From: an uncultured Polaribacter sp.
GTDB lineage: Bacteria > Bacteroidota > Bacteroidia > Flavobacteriales > Flavobacteriaceae
Direction of reading: 5' to 3'
DNA length: 55,091 bases
NCBI GenBank assembly: GCA_913020555.1
Contig: CAJWAC010000006.1
Span: 1-55,091, forward strand
In this document: piece by piece, positions 6,187 to 15,862 of the stretch
Numbering within the stretch: the stretch's first letter is position 1
Layout: each line of letters begins with the position of its first letter
Notes under the pieces: model-generated
Seen by the model: only the letters and a program-made list of their open reading frames with translations
The model's database searches: none
What the model was told of the DNA's origin: nothing
Translations under genes and position numbers: made by a program

Positions 6187-8211
6187 TTAAACTACTCTGT
6201 TTAATTTTTCAAAAAGCCTCATTTTTAGGTTTGTATAATTTCTTATAACTTCTAAATCGATAAATTTTGAAGCATCTATTGAAGCTTCTTTCATTAATTC
6301 TTCAATTTTTTCTCCTATTAAAATTCTTCTTAAATTAAACACAGCATCATTAACTGCCTTATTTAATACTTCTAGTGCACTTGTCACAAAAATATTTTGC
6401 CCCTCCCAATTACTTAACTGATGTTTTTCTTCATCCATTAGAATAGATGTTACTTTATTTGCTATTTCGGGTTTCTTATGATTGATTAAACCATCTAAAT
6501 CCAACTTTTCTAATTGATTTAATTGATGAATAATTTCATTATAAATTTCCTGGAAAGTAGTGTTGGAGAATTCAATTTCGTCATCATGTAAGTGCATGTA
6601 GATTTCTTCAGAAACTGTATTTTGATACTTTCTTGTAGTTAAACTTTCTTTGCCATCTTCATCAACATTTATAATCTCTTCAACAAAATCAATTTCTTCA
6701 TTACCGTATAACAAAAGAATTCTGATAATTTCATTTTCAAGTATAGATAACTGATTTATCTTTTCAGTTGCTAATACCCCACCTTTTACCAAACCCATTT
6801 TAGCTTGATCTTGTTCCATAAAATATTCTGGAGGTGGTTCATTTGGGTCTTGTTGTATCCTATTTTGTTGTTGTGCTTTTTGTTTATTTATCTTACTTTT
6901 TTCTTGAAGATTCTTCTTTACCAATTGCGCAAGCTCACTAAACAAAACCCGCTCAGAAATTTCCATTATTCTAGAACATTCTTGCACATATACTTCTCTT
7001 TGAATTGAATCTGGGATTTTAGAAATACTCGTAACAATATCTCTAATTAAGCTTGCTTTTTTAATTGGATCATTTTCTGAGTCTTTTAATAAAAGTGATA
7101 CCTTAAAATTGATGAAATCTTGAGCAGAATTTTCTAAATACTCCTTTAATTCTGCATCAGAATGAGATTTTGCAAAACTGTCAGGGTCTTCTCCATCAGG
7201 AAATTGGACCACTTTAACATTCATTCCTTGCTCTAAAATTAAATCTATTCCACGAATAGAAGCTCTTATACCTGCTGCATCTCCATCAAATAAAACTGTA
7301 ATATTTTTTGTTAAGCGATTTACTAATCTAATTTGATCTGAGGTTAGTGCTGTTCCAGAAGATGCAACTACATTTTCAATTCCTGATTGATGAAAAGAAA
7401 TTACGTCCGTGTAACCTTCAACCAAAAAACAATTATCCTGTTTTGCAATTTCTTTTTTAGCCTGATAAATTCCGTAGAGAATTTTACTCTTGTGATAGAT
7501 ATCACTTTCTGGCGAATTTAAATATTTGGCAGCTTTTTTATCATTAGTTAAAATACGGCCTCCAAAACCTAAAATACGGCCAGACATAGAGTGTATTGGA
7601 AACATAACTCTACCTTTAAATCTATCAAATTGCTTATTTTCTTTAACTATAGTAAGGCCTGTTGATGCTAAATATTTTAAGTCATATCCTTTTGCTAAAG
7701 CTGCTTTTGTAAAATTATCCCATTCATCAATACAATAACCTAAATCAAATTTTTTTATAGTTCCGTCTCTAAAACCACGCTCTTTAAAATAACTTAATCC
7801 GATAGCTTTTCCTTTATTGGAAGACAACATAATATCATGAAAATAATCTTTGGCAAATTTGGAAACTAAAAACATACTTTCACGCTCATTCATTTGCGTT
7901 TTTTCTTCTGAAGTTTGTTCTGTTTCCTCAATTTCTATATTGTACTTTTTGGCTAACCATCTTAAAGCTTCTGGATAGGTATAATGTTCGTGTTCCATTA
8001 AAAAAGAAACCGAATTTCCTCCTTTACCAGTTGAAAAATCTTTCCAAATTTGTTTTACAGGGGAAACCATAAAAGAAGGAGATTTTTCATCTGTAAAGGG
8101 GCTTAAACCTTTAAAATTACTTCCTGCTTTTTTTAGTTGTACAAATTCACCAATAACCTCCTCTACTCTTGCAGATTCAAAAACGCGGTCTATAGTACTT
8201 CTAGATATCAT
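6187..8211 (-). CDS. dnaG: DNA primase DnaG
   Basis: DnaG makes the RNA primers for DNA replication. It has 674 residues: an N-terminal DNA-binding region (about 1-100), the primase core with Toprim motifs EGYTDVISF and LFDGDAAGIRA (about 260-345), and a long C-terminal helicase-interacting part (about 430-674). The N-terminal zinc-ribbon is unusual: the four positions normally Cys/His/Cys/Cys are Ser37, Thr40, Asp58 and Thr61 (GLSPFTDEKSPSF and WKDFSTGKGG), so it should not bind zinc in the usual way. As far as I recall, other flavobacterial primases show the same loss. It has its own promoter, after the clpX terminator. Confidence 0.96.
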   Translation of the reverse strand: MISRSTIDRVFESARVEEVIGEFVQLKKAGSNFKGLSPFTDEKSPSFMVSPVKQIWKDFSTGKGGNSVSFLMEHEHYTYPEALRWLAKKYNIEIEETEQTSEEKTQMNERESMFLVSKFAKDYFHDIMLSSNKGKAIGLSYFKERGFRDGTIKKFDLGYCIDEWDNFTKAALAKGYDLKYLASTGLTIVKENKQFDRFKGRVMFPIHSMSGRILGFGGRILTNDKKAAKYLNSPESDIYHKSKILYGIYQAKKEIAKQDNCFLVEGYTDVISFHQSGIENVVASSGTALTSDQIRLVNRLTKNITVLFDGDAAGIRASIRGIDLILEQGMNVKVVQFPDGEDPDSFAKSHSDAELKEYLENSAQDFINFKVSLLLKDSENDPIKKASLIRDIVTSISKIPDSIQREVYVQECSRIMEISERVLFSELAQLVKKNLQEKSKINKQKAQQQNRIQQDPNEPPPEYFMEQDQAKMGLVKGGVLATEKINQLSILENEIIRILLLYGNEEIDFVEEIINVDEDGKESLTTRKYQNTVSEEIYMHLHDDEIEFSNTTFQEIYNEIIHQLNQLEKLDLDGLINHKKPEIANKVTSILMDEEKHQLSNWEGQNIFVTSALEVLNKAVNDAVFNLRRILIGEKIEELMKEASIDASKFIDLEVIRNYTNLKMRLFEKLNRVV

Positions 8212-8235
8212 TTGTTATTTAATTGGAAAGTAAAA

Positions 8236-8268
8236 CAAATATAACAATTACATATTTCTAAAAACAAA
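8236..8268 (-). promoter_or_regulatory. Promoter of dnaG (TTTG-N21-TATATTTG)
   Basis: On the minus strand a TTTG (8268-8265) is followed 21 bp later by TATATTTG (8243-8236), a full match to the Bacteroidota housekeeping promoter TTTG/TAnnTTTG. The dnaG ATG follows 24 bases later. It overlaps the end of the clpX terminator by one base. Confidence 0.72.
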
Positions 8269-8297
8269 AAACCTCACTAACATAATAGTGAGGTTTT
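8268..8297 (-). terminator. Rho-independent terminator after clpX
   Basis: A perfect 12-bp stem AAAACCTCACTA / TAGTGAGGTTTT with a 6-base loop is followed on the minus strand by a T-rich tail. It lies 20 bases after the clpX stop. Confidence 0.88.
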
Positions 8298-8316
8298 ATA
8301 ATTTTTAAAATTATTC

Positions 8317-9552
8317 TTAAGAAGCAGCTCTCAACTTCTTTAGAGTACTATTTGAAAGTTTAGCTTCTGCATACTCTTTTGTTACATTAAATTCTTTTTC
8401 ATCAGAACTAGGTAAATCAAACATAGCATCTGTAAAAATAGCTTCACATAAAGAGCGTAAACCTCTTGCTCCTAATTTGTATTCTACTGCTTTCTCTACA
8501 ATATAATTTAAGGCTTGTTCATCAATTGTGAAATCTACTTTATCCATACTAAACAATTTTGCATATTGTTTAATTATAGCATTTTTAGGCTCCGTTAAAA
8601 TTGCTCGTAAAGTATTAGCATCTAACGGATTCATATAACTTAGAACAGGTAAACGACCTATAATTTCAGGAATCAATCCAAAAGATTTTAAATCTAATGG
8701 CGTAATATACTGTAATAAATTTTCTTCATCAATTTTATCATCTTCTAAAGATGCTCCAAAACCGACAGCTTGTCTATTTAAACGCTTGCTAATTAATCTG
8801 TCTATTCCAGAAAAAGCACCACCCGCTATGAATAAAATGTCTTTGGTATTCACCTCTATAAATTTTTGCTCAGGATGTTTTCTTCCACCTTTAGGTGCTA
8901 CATTTACAACTGCTCCCTCTAATAATTTTAACAAGGCTTGTTGCACTCCTTCTCCAGAAACATCTCTAGTTATAGACGGGTTATCTCCTTTTCTAGCTAT
9001 TTTATCTATTTCATCAATAAAAACAATTCCCCTTTGTGCCTTTTCTACATCATAATCTGCAGCTTGTAAAAGACGACTAAGAATACTCTCCACATCCTCT
9101 CCAACATAACCTGCTTGTGTTAAAACTGTTGCATCTACAATAGAAAAAGGAACATTTAACATTTTTGCTATAGTTCTTGCTACTAATGTTTTTCCAGTTC
9201 CTGTTTCACCAACCAAAATAATATTTGATTTTTCTATTTCTACATCATCATCATTATTTTTTTGCAATAACCTTTTGTAGTGATTATAGACTGCAACCGC
9301 CATTGCTCTTTTGGTTTCATTTTGCCCAATAATGTATTGATCTAGAAAGTCTTTTATTTCTATAGGTTTCTTTAAAATTAAATCTTTGTTAAGGTTCCCC
9401 GATTTCACTTCAGAAATTTCTTCCTCCACAATACCATGTGCTTGTTCTATACACTTATCACAAATATGAGCATCCATCCCTGCAATAAGCAAATCTGTTT
9501 CTGCTTTCTTTCTTCCACAAAAGGAACATTCTAAATTTTCTTCTTTCGACAT
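8317..9552 (-). CDS. clpX: ATP-dependent Clp protease ATP-binding subunit ClpX
   Basis: ClpX is a AAA+ unfoldase that feeds substrates to ClpP. It has 411 residues, normal for the family. The N-terminal zinc finger has Cys9, Cys12, Cys31 and Cys34. Walker A GETGTGKT is at 115-122, the pore loop GYVG at 148-151, Walker B IVFIDEID at 176-183, and RDVSGEGVQQALLKLLEG is the family signature. It lies 40 bases downstream of clpP with no terminator in between, so the two are co-transcribed. Confidence 0.98.
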   Translation of the reverse strand: MSKEENLECSFCGRKKAETDLLIAGMDAHICDKCIEQAHGIVEEEISEVKSGNLNKDLILKKPIEIKDFLDQYIIGQNETKRAMAVAVYNHYKRLLQKNNDDDVEIEKSNIILVGETGTGKTLVARTIAKMLNVPFSIVDATVLTQAGYVGEDVESILSRLLQAADYDVEKAQRGIVFIDEIDKIARKGDNPSITRDVSGEGVQQALLKLLEGAVVNVAPKGGRKHPEQKFIEVNTKDILFIAGGAFSGIDRLISKRLNRQAVGFGASLEDDKIDEENLLQYITPLDLKSFGLIPEIIGRLPVLSYMNPLDANTLRAILTEPKNAIIKQYAKLFSMDKVDFTIDEQALNYIVEKAVEYKLGARGLRSLCEAIFTDAMFDLPSSDEKEFNVTKEYAEAKLSNSTLKKLRAAS

Positions 9553-9592
9553 TAATTTCAGCTTTTTGATTGAGGGTTATCTTTTTTTGCCC

Positions 9593-10252
9593 TTATTTTC
9601 TGGTTAAAATTTCATCAATCATACCATATTTTTTAGCTTCATCTGCTTTCATCCAATAATCTCTATCAGAATCATTATTCACTTTTTCTATAGTTTGACC
9701 AGAATGATTAGCTATAATTGCATACAATTCGTCTTTCAACTTTAAGATTTCTCTTGCCGTAATTTCAATATCAGAAGCTTGACCTTGCGCTCCTCCTAAA
9801 GGTTGATGAATCATAATTCTTGAATGAGGTAAAGCAGATCGTTTCCCTTTTTCTCCTGCACACATTAAAACTGCTCCCATAGAAGCTGCCATACCTGTAC
9901 AAATTGTAGCAACATCTGGCTTTATAAACTGCATTGTATCATAGATTCCCAAACCTGCATAAACTCCTCCTCCTGGAGAATTGATGTAAATAGAGATGTC
10001 TTTATTAGCATCTAAACTCTCTAAAAACAACAATTGTGCTTGAATTATATTGGCTACTTGATCATTAATTCCTGTGCCTAAAAAGATAATTCTATCCATC
10101 ATTAAACGAGAAAAAACATCCATTTGTGTAATATTCATCTGGCGTTCTTCCATAATATATGGAGTTAAACTACTTGTTATTTTTGTGTAAGCAGTGCTAC
10201 TAATTCCATGATGTTTTGTAGCGTATTTTTCGAACTCTTTTCCGTAATCCAT
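9593..10252 (-). CDS. clpP: ATP-dependent Clp protease proteolytic subunit ClpP
   Basis: This is the serine peptidase subunit that forms the ClpP tetradecamer and degrades proteins delivered by ClpX. It has 219 residues. Catalytic Ser124 is in GMAASMG, His149 in [10 protein letters not shown], and the catalytic Asp in the DSDRDYWM segment near residue 198. The substrate-groove motif [10 protein letters not shown] is at 91-100. A short N-terminal segment before the mature fold may be processed off. It is first in a clpP-clpX unit downstream of tig, the classical order tig-clpP-clpX. Confidence 0.98.
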   Translation of the reverse strand: MDYGKEFEKYATKHHGISSTAYTKITSSLTPYIMEERQMNITQMDVFSRLMMDRIIFLGTGINDQVANIIQAQLLFLESLDANKDISIYINSPGGGVYAGLGIYDTMQFIKPDVATICTGMAASMGAVLMCAGEKGKRSALPHSRIMIHQPLGGAQGQASDIEITAREILKLKDELYAIIANHSGQTIEKVNNDSDRDYWMKADEAKKYGMIDEILTRK

Positions 10253-10329
10253 TATCTGTATTCTTTAGATTTTTATAGTCTGTAAAGATAAGAACTATTC
10301 TCTTAATATTTTGTTACAGTTTTTTGCTA

Positions 10330-10356
10330 AAAAAACCTGAATATTTCAATTCAGGT
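10330..10356 (-). terminator. Terminator after tig
   Basis: An 8-bp stem ACCTGAAT / ATTCAGGT (10335-10342 and 10349-10356) is followed on the minus strand by a T-run. It lies 25 bases after the tig stop and separates tig from clpP, although some read-through is possible. Confidence 0.8.
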
Positions 10357-10380
10357 CTTCTTTTAATAATTTAAGAATGT

Positions 10381-11703
10381 TTATTTGTAAACCTCTTTAA
10401 TAAAATCTTCGTAAGAAACTTCTTTTGTTTTAAAGTTGATTTTCTCTTTAAAGAAAGTCAATAATTTTTGACCTATTAATTGAGATTGTAACTTTTGGGC
10501 TTCTTCTTGATTTTGTAAAATTCTTCCAGCTATATTATTTAACTCTTCTTCTTCAGGATTCAAATTACCAAATTGAGCCATTTGAGTTTTAATAAATCCT
10601 TTTGCGTATTCCGTTAACTCAGCATAATCTACTTTAATATCATTATCTTTCATAATCTTACCTTCGATTAATTGATAACGTAATCCTTTTTCAGATTTTT
10701 CGTATTCTACGGCAGCTTCTTCAGCGGATAATTCTTTTTCGCCAGCAGTTTGCAACCACTTTTCTAAGAATTCTTTAGGTAAATCGAATTTTGTATTTTC
10801 AATTAAATACTCTTGTATAGCATTAAGCAATTGTTGATCTCCTTGTTGTAAAAATTGCTTCTCTGCATCTTCCTTAATTTTTTCTCTTAATTCAGTTACA
10901 GTAGAAACACTTCCATCAGTAAATAATTTATCAAAAAGTTCTTTATCTAAATCTGCCGGATCTGTTTTTGTGATTTCTTCTACAGTTAAAGAAACTGTAA
11001 TATCTAAATCGGCAGCAGCGTCATTAGCAACTCCTAAAATTTGTTGCAATTTAAGGTCATCCTCAAATAATTTTTTTGTTTCTAACTCAATTACATCTCC
11101 AACTTTAGCACCAATAACTTTCTTTTCGTTCTTTTTCCCTTTTAAATCATTTACTAAGAAAGTAGATTTTTTATTAATTTCTTTTTCTTCGTTTAAAAAA
11201 GTACCAGTAACGTTTGAGTGCTCAGTTGCTTCATCTAAAGAAGACATCTTTCCGTAACGACTTTGAATATTTTTTACTTCTTCATCAATCAACTTCTCAG
11301 TTGCAACAATATTGTACTGCTTAATTTTATTTTTTGCTGATAAATCAATTTCAAATTCTGGAGCTAAGCCTAGTTCAAACTCAAAAGAAAAAGTTTCTGC
11401 ATCCCAATTGAAATCTTCTTTAACTCTTGGTAAAGGATTTCCTAAAATATCTAATTTTTCTTCAGTTATAAATTTATTTAAAGAATCTTGCAATAGCTTG
11501 TTTACCTCATCAATCATTATTGATTTACCATATTGCTTTTTAACCATTCCCATTGGCACATGACCTTTTCTAAATCCTGGAATATCAGCTTTTTTTCTGT
11601 AATCAGTTAACACCTCAGTTACTTTAGCTTGATAATCATCAGCAACAATATCTACTTTTACAACTGCATTCAATGCATCTACGTTCTCTTTTGTAATATT
11701 CAT
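10381..11703 (-). CDS. tig: Trigger factor (ribosome-associated chaperone)
   Basis: Trigger factor binds nascent chains at the ribosome exit. It has 440 residues. The N-terminal domain carries the ribosome-docking signature PGFRKGHVPMGMVKKQYG (about 42-59). The middle region, where the FKBP-type prolyl isomerase domain lies in other bacteria, is present in outline (about 155-245) but I do not see the usual aromatic active-site residues, as is common in Bacteroidota. The C-terminal part is a long alpha-helical chaperone domain. The gene has its own promoter, divergent from pyrH. Confidence 0.95.
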   Translation of the reverse strand: MNITKENVDALNAVVKVDIVADDYQAKVTEVLTDYRKKADIPGFRKGHVPMGMVKKQYGKSIMIDEVNKLLQDSLNKFITEEKLDILGNPLPRVKEDFNWDAETFSFEFELGLAPEFEIDLSAKNKIKQYNIVATEKLIDEEVKNIQSRYGKMSSLDEATEHSNVTGTFLNEEKEINKKSTFLVNDLKGKKNEKKVIGAKVGDVIELETKKLFEDDLKLQQILGVANDAAADLDITVSLTVEEITKTDPADLDKELFDKLFTDGSVSTVTELREKIKEDAEKQFLQQGDQQLLNAIQEYLIENTKFDLPKEFLEKWLQTAGEKELSAEEAAVEYEKSEKGLRYQLIEGKIMKDNDIKVDYAELTEYAKGFIKTQMAQFGNLNPEEEELNNIAGRILQNQEEAQKLQSQLIGQKLLTFFKEKINFKTKEVSYEDFIKEVYK

Positions 11704-11737
11704 CTCTTATTAATGTATTTCTTAAAAAAATCGAGTG

Positions 11738-11768
11738 CAAAATTAATCAATTAAATTGACTTTACAAG
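11738..11768 (-). promoter_or_regulatory. Promoter of tig (CTTG-N19-TAATTTTG)
   Basis: On the minus strand CTTG (11768-11765) is followed after 19 bp by TAATTTTG (11745-11738), a full match to TAnnTTTG. The tig ATG at 11703 follows 34 bases downstream. Confidence 0.68.
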
Positions 11769-11848
11769 TCTTTAAACACTTCAATTTCAGTATTTTCGTT
11801 TGATTTTGAATTTCTATAAAGAATTAAAAACTAAAACTATAGCAGGCA

Positions 11849-11881
11849 TTTGATGATAAATAAAAAAAATACTTAATTTTG
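11849..11881 (+). promoter_or_regulatory. Promoter of pyrH-frr (TTTG-N21-TAATTTTG)
   Basis: TTTG (11849-11852) and TAATTTTG (11874-11881) are separated by 21 bp, matching both Bacteroidota promoter elements. A leader of roughly 45 bases precedes the pyrH ATG. It is divergent from the tig promoter. Confidence 0.72.
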
Positions 11882-11931
11882 CACAACTCAAATTCCCATT
11901 TGTTGGGATATTTTTAAACTACCAAACAAAA

Positions 11932-12642
11932 ATGCAGTACAAAAGAATTCTTTTAAAATTAAGTGGTGAAGCTTTAATGGGCGAAAGACAGTATGGTATA
12001 GATCCAAAACGTCTTGCTGAATATGCAAAAGAAATTAAAGAAGTAGTAAATAAAGGTATTGAGGTTGCTATTGTTATTGGTGGCGGAAATATTTTTAGAG
12101 GTGTTGCCGGTGCTAGTAATGGAATGGATCGCGTTCAAGGCGATCATATGGGCATGTTAGCAACCTGTATAAACGGTTTAGCATTACAGAGTGCTTTAGA
12201 AGATGAAGATGTTCACACTCGTTTACAAACAGCGCTTGAAATTAAAGAAGTTGCAGAACCATATATTAAAAGAAAAGCAATTCGTCATTTAGAAAAAGGA
12301 CGAGTAGTTATTTTTGGTGCAGGAACTGGGAATCCTTATTTCACAACAGATACTGCTGCCGTTTTAAGAGCGATTGAAATTAATGCTGATGCAATACTAA
12401 AGGGCACAAGAGTAGATGGCGTTTACAACTCAGATCCTGAAAAGGATAAAAATGCTATAAAATTTGATAATATCACTTTTAAAGATGTTATTAAAAAAGG
12501 ACTTAAAGTTATGGATATGACTGCTTTTACTTTAAGTGAAGAAAATAAATTACCAATCATCATATTTGATATGAACAAGAATGGAAACCTTATAAAGTTG
12601 GTTTCAGGAGAAAAAATTGGTACTGTTGTTGATATTTTATAA
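11932..12642 (+). CDS. pyrH: Uridylate kinase (UMP kinase)
   Basis: PyrH phosphorylates UMP to UDP in pyrimidine nucleotide synthesis and works as a cytosolic hexamer. It has 236 residues, the normal length. Amino-acid-kinase motifs are present: [12 protein letters not shown] at the N-terminus, the glycine-rich [26 protein letters not shown], and [14 protein letters not shown]. It lies 22 bases upstream of frr, the usual conserved pairing. Confidence 0.98.
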   Translation: MQYKRILLKLSGEALMGERQYGIDPKRLAEYAKEIKEVVNKGIEVAIVIGGGNIFRGVAGASNGMDRVQGDHMGMLATCINGLALQSALEDEDVHTRLQTALEIKEVAEPYIKRKAIRHLEKGRVVIFGAGTGNPYFTTDTAAVLRAIEINADAILKGTRVDGVYNSDPEKDKNAIKFDNITFKDVIKKGLKVMDMTAFTLSEENKLPIIIFDMNKNGNLIKLVSGEKIGTVVDIL

Positions 12643-12664
12643 ATGAATCTTTAAATATAAAAAG

Positions 12665-13219
12665 ATGAACGAAGAAATTGAATTTATTATAGATAGCGCT
12701 AAAGAAGCAATGGATAATGCCACTGCACATTTAGAAAAAGAATTACGAAGTATAAGAGCTGGCAAAGCCTCTCCTGCTATGCTTACAACTGTGATGGTTG
12801 ATTATTATGGCTCACAAACTCCATTAGGGCAAGTTGCAAATGTTAACACACCAGATGCAAGAACACTAAGCATTCAACCTTGGGAAAAAAACATGTTACA
12901 ACCCATTGAAAAAGCAATTCAAATTGCTAATTTAGGTTTAAACCCAATGAATAATGGCGATGTTATTATGATAAATGTGCCACCACTAACAGAGGAGCGC
13001 AGAAAAGGTTTGGCAAAACAAGCCAAAGCTGAGGCTGAACATGCTAAAGTTGGAGTTAGAAATGCACGTAAAGATGCTAATAATGAAATTAAAAAAACAG
13101 ATGTTTCTGATGATTTGAAAAAAAACTCTGAAGACGATGTGCAAACTTTAACCAATACATTTGTAAAAAAAATAGATGATATTCTCTCTGTAAAGGAAAA
13201 AGAGATTATGACTGTTTAA
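12665..13219 (+). CDS. frr: Ribosome recycling factor
   Basis: This factor splits the post-termination ribosome together with EF-G. It has 184 residues, as usual. The signatures LRSIRAGKASPAML (about 28-41) and PPLTEERRKGLAKQAK (about 103-118) are clear. It is the second gene of the pyrH-frr unit and is followed by a strong terminator. Confidence 0.98.
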   Translation: MNEEIEFIIDSAKEAMDNATAHLEKELRSIRAGKASPAMLTTVMVDYYGSQTPLGQVANVNTPDARTLSIQPWEKNMLQPIEKAIQIANLGLNPMNNGDVIMINVPPLTEERRKGLAKQAKAEAEHAKVGVRNARKDANNEIKKTDVSDDLKKNSEDDVQTLTNTFVKKIDDILSVKEKEIMTV

Positions 13220-13235
13220 AAAATATTAACTGAAT

Positions 13236-13262
13236 AAAAAGAGTGTTGTTAAACACTCTTTT
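13236..13262 (+). terminator. Terminator after pyrH-frr
   Basis: A 10-bp stem AAAGAGTGTT / AACACTCTTT with a GTTA loop is followed by a T-containing tail, 18 bases after the frr stop. Confidence 0.85.
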
Positions 13263-13311
13263 GTATTTCAATAGATTACAACGTTTTAATTACCTTTAAA
13301 TAATTTTTTTA

Positions 13312-15672
13312 ATGAATTTCTGGACAAAAGTTGCTGGTGTTATATTAAGAAACCGCTACTTGGTTTTACTAGGTATTGCCATAGTAACAGGCTTACTGGC
13401 TTCACAAATGAAATACATGAAGTTTTCGTACACTGAAGCAAATCTTCTTCCAGAAAATCACGAAGCAAACTTAGAATACAATAAGTTTTTAGAAATTTTT
13501 GGTGAAGAAGGAAATCTCGTTATTTTAGGTATAAAAGATTCCTCTGTTTTTATCCCAGAAAAATTTAATGCTTGGAACAATTTAGTAAATGAATTTAATG
13601 ATTTAGATGAAATTGACTTTACACTTTCAATTCAAGATGTTCAAAAGTTAAAAGCTGATCGTAAAAAAAGAAAATTTATACTTGAGCCATTATATGAAAA
13701 TCCTCCAAAAACTGCTGATGAAGTTTTAGCAATAAAAAATCAGCTTTTTGAAAAGCTCCCTTTTTATGACAACCTTCTTTTTAACAAAGAAACGGGTACT
13801 TTACAAACTGCCATCTACATTAAAAAAGAAATTATAAACACTTCTGTTCGTAAAGATTTTATCTTTAAAACTTTAATACCAATTATAGAGAAATTCGAAA
13901 AAGAAAACAACTTAGATGTTCGTATTTCTGGAATGCCTTACATAAGAACATTAAATGCTCAAAACATTCAAAATGAAATAGGAATTTTTGTTGCAGGAGC
14001 CTTATTAATAACTGCTGTTATTTTCTTTTTATTTTTTAGATCTTTTAGAGCAACATTTATTACGCTACTTGTTGTTATTATTGGGGTAATTTGGGCTTTT
14101 GGATTTATTGGTTGGTTTCGGTATGAGATTACGGTTTTATCCGCATTAATTCCTCCTTTAATTATTGTAATTGGTGTTCCTAATGCTGTTTTCTTAATTA
14201 ATAAATATCAGCAAGAAATAAAAAAACATGGTCAACAGGCTAAAGCCTTGCAGAGAGTAATTACCAAAATAGGAAATGCTACTTTAATGACAAATATTAC
14301 AACTGCATCCGGTTTTGCAACCTTTGTTTTTGTAAAAAGCAACCTACTTAGAGAATTTGGAATTTTAGCTTCTATAAACATCATTAGTATTTTTATTTTA
14401 GCTTTATTAATTATTCCAATTATTTACAGTTTTATGCCTCTTCCAAAAAAGAAGCATTTAAACCATCTTGAAAGAAAATGGATTGAAAATGTAGTGGATT
14501 GGATGGAAAAAACAGTAAGAGATAGAAGAATTTCTATATATTTTGCAACTGTTATTATAATTATTTTAGGAATAATTGGAGTTTATAAAATTAGAGTTTC
14601 CGGAAGCCTAATAGAAGATATGCCCAAAAGCAAAGATTTTTATAAAGACATTAAATTTTTCGAGAAAGAATTTGGTGGTATTATGCCACTAGAAATATTG
14701 ATTGATACTAAAAAAGAAAAAGGTGTTATGAAACTTTCTGTCTTAAAAAAGATGGAAAAAATTAATGAAACTATCGAGTCTTTTCCAGAATTATCAAAAC
14801 CCATTTCAGTTACAAATTTAGTAAAATACTCTAAGCAAGCATACTACAAAGGAAACCCTAAATATTATCAATTACCTACAAATCAAGAACAAAGTTATAT
14901 TTTTTCTTATACAAAGAATTCCAACAGTGATGCAGGAATGCTAAAAAGTTTTGTAGATTCTACAGGACGTTATGCAAGAATAACAACCTTTATGAAAGAT
15001 ATTGGTACCGATAAAATGGATATTATTCAAGAACGTTTAAAAGGTGTTATTGGTAAAAATTTTCCAAATGAAAAATTTAATGTGTCTATTACAGGAAAAG
15101 CATTGGTCTTTATAAAAGGAACCAATTACTTAATTACCAATCTTGTATTTTCTTTATCGTTAGCTATTATTTTAATTGCGATATTTATGGCTTGGATGTT
15201 TCGCTCCCCGCAAATGATTCTTATTTCTTTGCTGCCAAATATTTTACCATTACTTATTACCGCAAGTTTAATGGGATTCTTAGGCATACCAATAAAACCA
15301 TCTACAATTTTAGTTTTTAGTATTGCTTTTGGTATTTCTGTTGACGATACTATTCACTTTTTAGCAAAGTACAGACAAGAACTAATCGCGAACAAATGGC
15401 GGATAAAACCTTCTGTTTATGCTGCATTAAGAGAAACTGGAGTAAGTATGTTTTACACCTCAATTGTACTATTCTTTGGGTTTTTAACATTTACCCTTTC
15501 TAGTTTTGGAGGCACAATTGCTTTAGGTGGATTAGTTTCTATAACGCTATTATTAGCAATGGTTTCCAACTTACTTTTATTACCTTCTTTGCTTTTGACT
15601 TTTGAAAATAAGATAGCAAACCAAAAAGTATTTAAAGAACCTAAGATTAAAATTATTCCTCCGAAAGAATAA
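13312..15672 (+). CDS. RND/MMPL-family transporter
   Basis: This is an inner-membrane transporter of the RND superfamily, MMPL/HAE3 type, with 786 residues. The layout is duplicated: one N-terminal transmembrane helix (13-30), a periplasmic domain, a block of about five helices (about 220-375), then a second helix near 405-425, a second periplasmic domain and a final helical block (about 600-765). The motif GISVDDTIHFLAKYRQE in the last block is typical of MMPL proteins. The substrate is unknown; lipids, hopanoids or related hydrophobic compounds are known for relatives. No membrane-fusion protein or outer-membrane factor lies next to it. Confidence 0.88.
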   Translation: MNFWTKVAGVILRNRYLVLLGIAIVTGLLASQMKYMKFSYTEANLLPENHEANLEYNKFLEIFGEEGNLVILGIKDSSVFIPEKFNAWNNLVNEFNDLDEIDFTLSIQDVQKLKADRKKRKFILEPLYENPPKTADEVLAIKNQLFEKLPFYDNLLFNKETGTLQTAIYIKKEIINTSVRKDFIFKTLIPIIEKFEKENNLDVRISGMPYIRTLNAQNIQNEIGIFVAGALLITAVIFFLFFRSFRATFITLLVVIIGVIWAFGFIGWFRYEITVLSALIPPLIIVIGVPNAVFLINKYQQEIKKHGQQAKALQRVITKIGNATLMTNITTASGFATFVFVKSNLLREFGILASINIISIFILALLIIPIIYSFMPLPKKKHLNHLERKWIENVVDWMEKTVRDRRISIYFATVIIIILGIIGVYKIRVSGSLIEDMPKSKDFYKDIKFFEKEFGGIMPLEILIDTKKEKGVMKLSVLKKMEKINETIESFPELSKPISVTNLVKYSKQAYYKGNPKYYQLPTNQEQSYIFSYTKNSNSDAGMLKSFVDSTGRYARITTFMKDIGTDKMDIIQERLKGVIGKNFPNEKFNVSITGKALVFIKGTNYLITNLVFSLSLAIILIAIFMAWMFRSPQMILISLLPNILPLLITASLMGFLGIPIKPSTILVFSIAFGISVDDTIHFLAKYRQELIANKWRIKPSVYAALRETGVSMFYTSIVLFFGFLTFTLSSFGGTIALGGLVSITLLLAMVSNLLLLPSLLLTFENKIANQKVFKEPKIKIIPPKE

Positions 15673-15677
15673 ATATA

Positions 15678-15717
15678 AAAAGGCCTTCATCAAATTTTAG
15701 TTTGATAAAGGCCTTTT
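15678..15717. terminator. Terminator after the RND/MMPL transporter
   Basis: Perfect 8-bp arms AAAAGGCC (15678-15685) and GGCCTTTT (15710-15717) plus an inner ATCAAA/TTTGAT pairing form a long stem-loop, six bases after the stop. Confidence 0.88.
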
Positions 15718-15824
15718 AGAACTTTAATTTGGGAGAAACTCCATCCTTTTTCACAGCAATTTCCTCTGATCAGATTTCGTTAACATAGCATGCCATAAAT
15801 TTAAGGTACTATTTATTAAAAATC

Positions 15825-15844
15825 AACTGTGTTTTTCCACAGTT
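15825..15844. promoter_or_regulatory. Inverted repeat upstream of the PAS-LuxR gene
   Basis: A perfect 7-bp repeat AACTGTG / CACAGTT around a 6-base spacer ends five bases before the -7 element of the next gene. Its position over the RNA-polymerase binding region suggests an operator, perhaps for the regulator itself. This is an inference. Confidence 0.45.
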
Positions 15845-15849
15845 TTTAT

Positions 15850-15857
15850 TAGTTTTG
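15850..15857 (+). promoter_or_regulatory. -7 element of the PAS-LuxR gene, abutting its ATG
   Basis: TAGTTTTG fully matches TAnnTTTG. It is only five bases before the ATG at 15863, so transcription would start at or next to the start codon. No good TTTG -33 element lies 19-21 bp upstream; the inverted repeat is there instead. Confidence 0.5.
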
Positions 15858-15862
15858 ATTTT

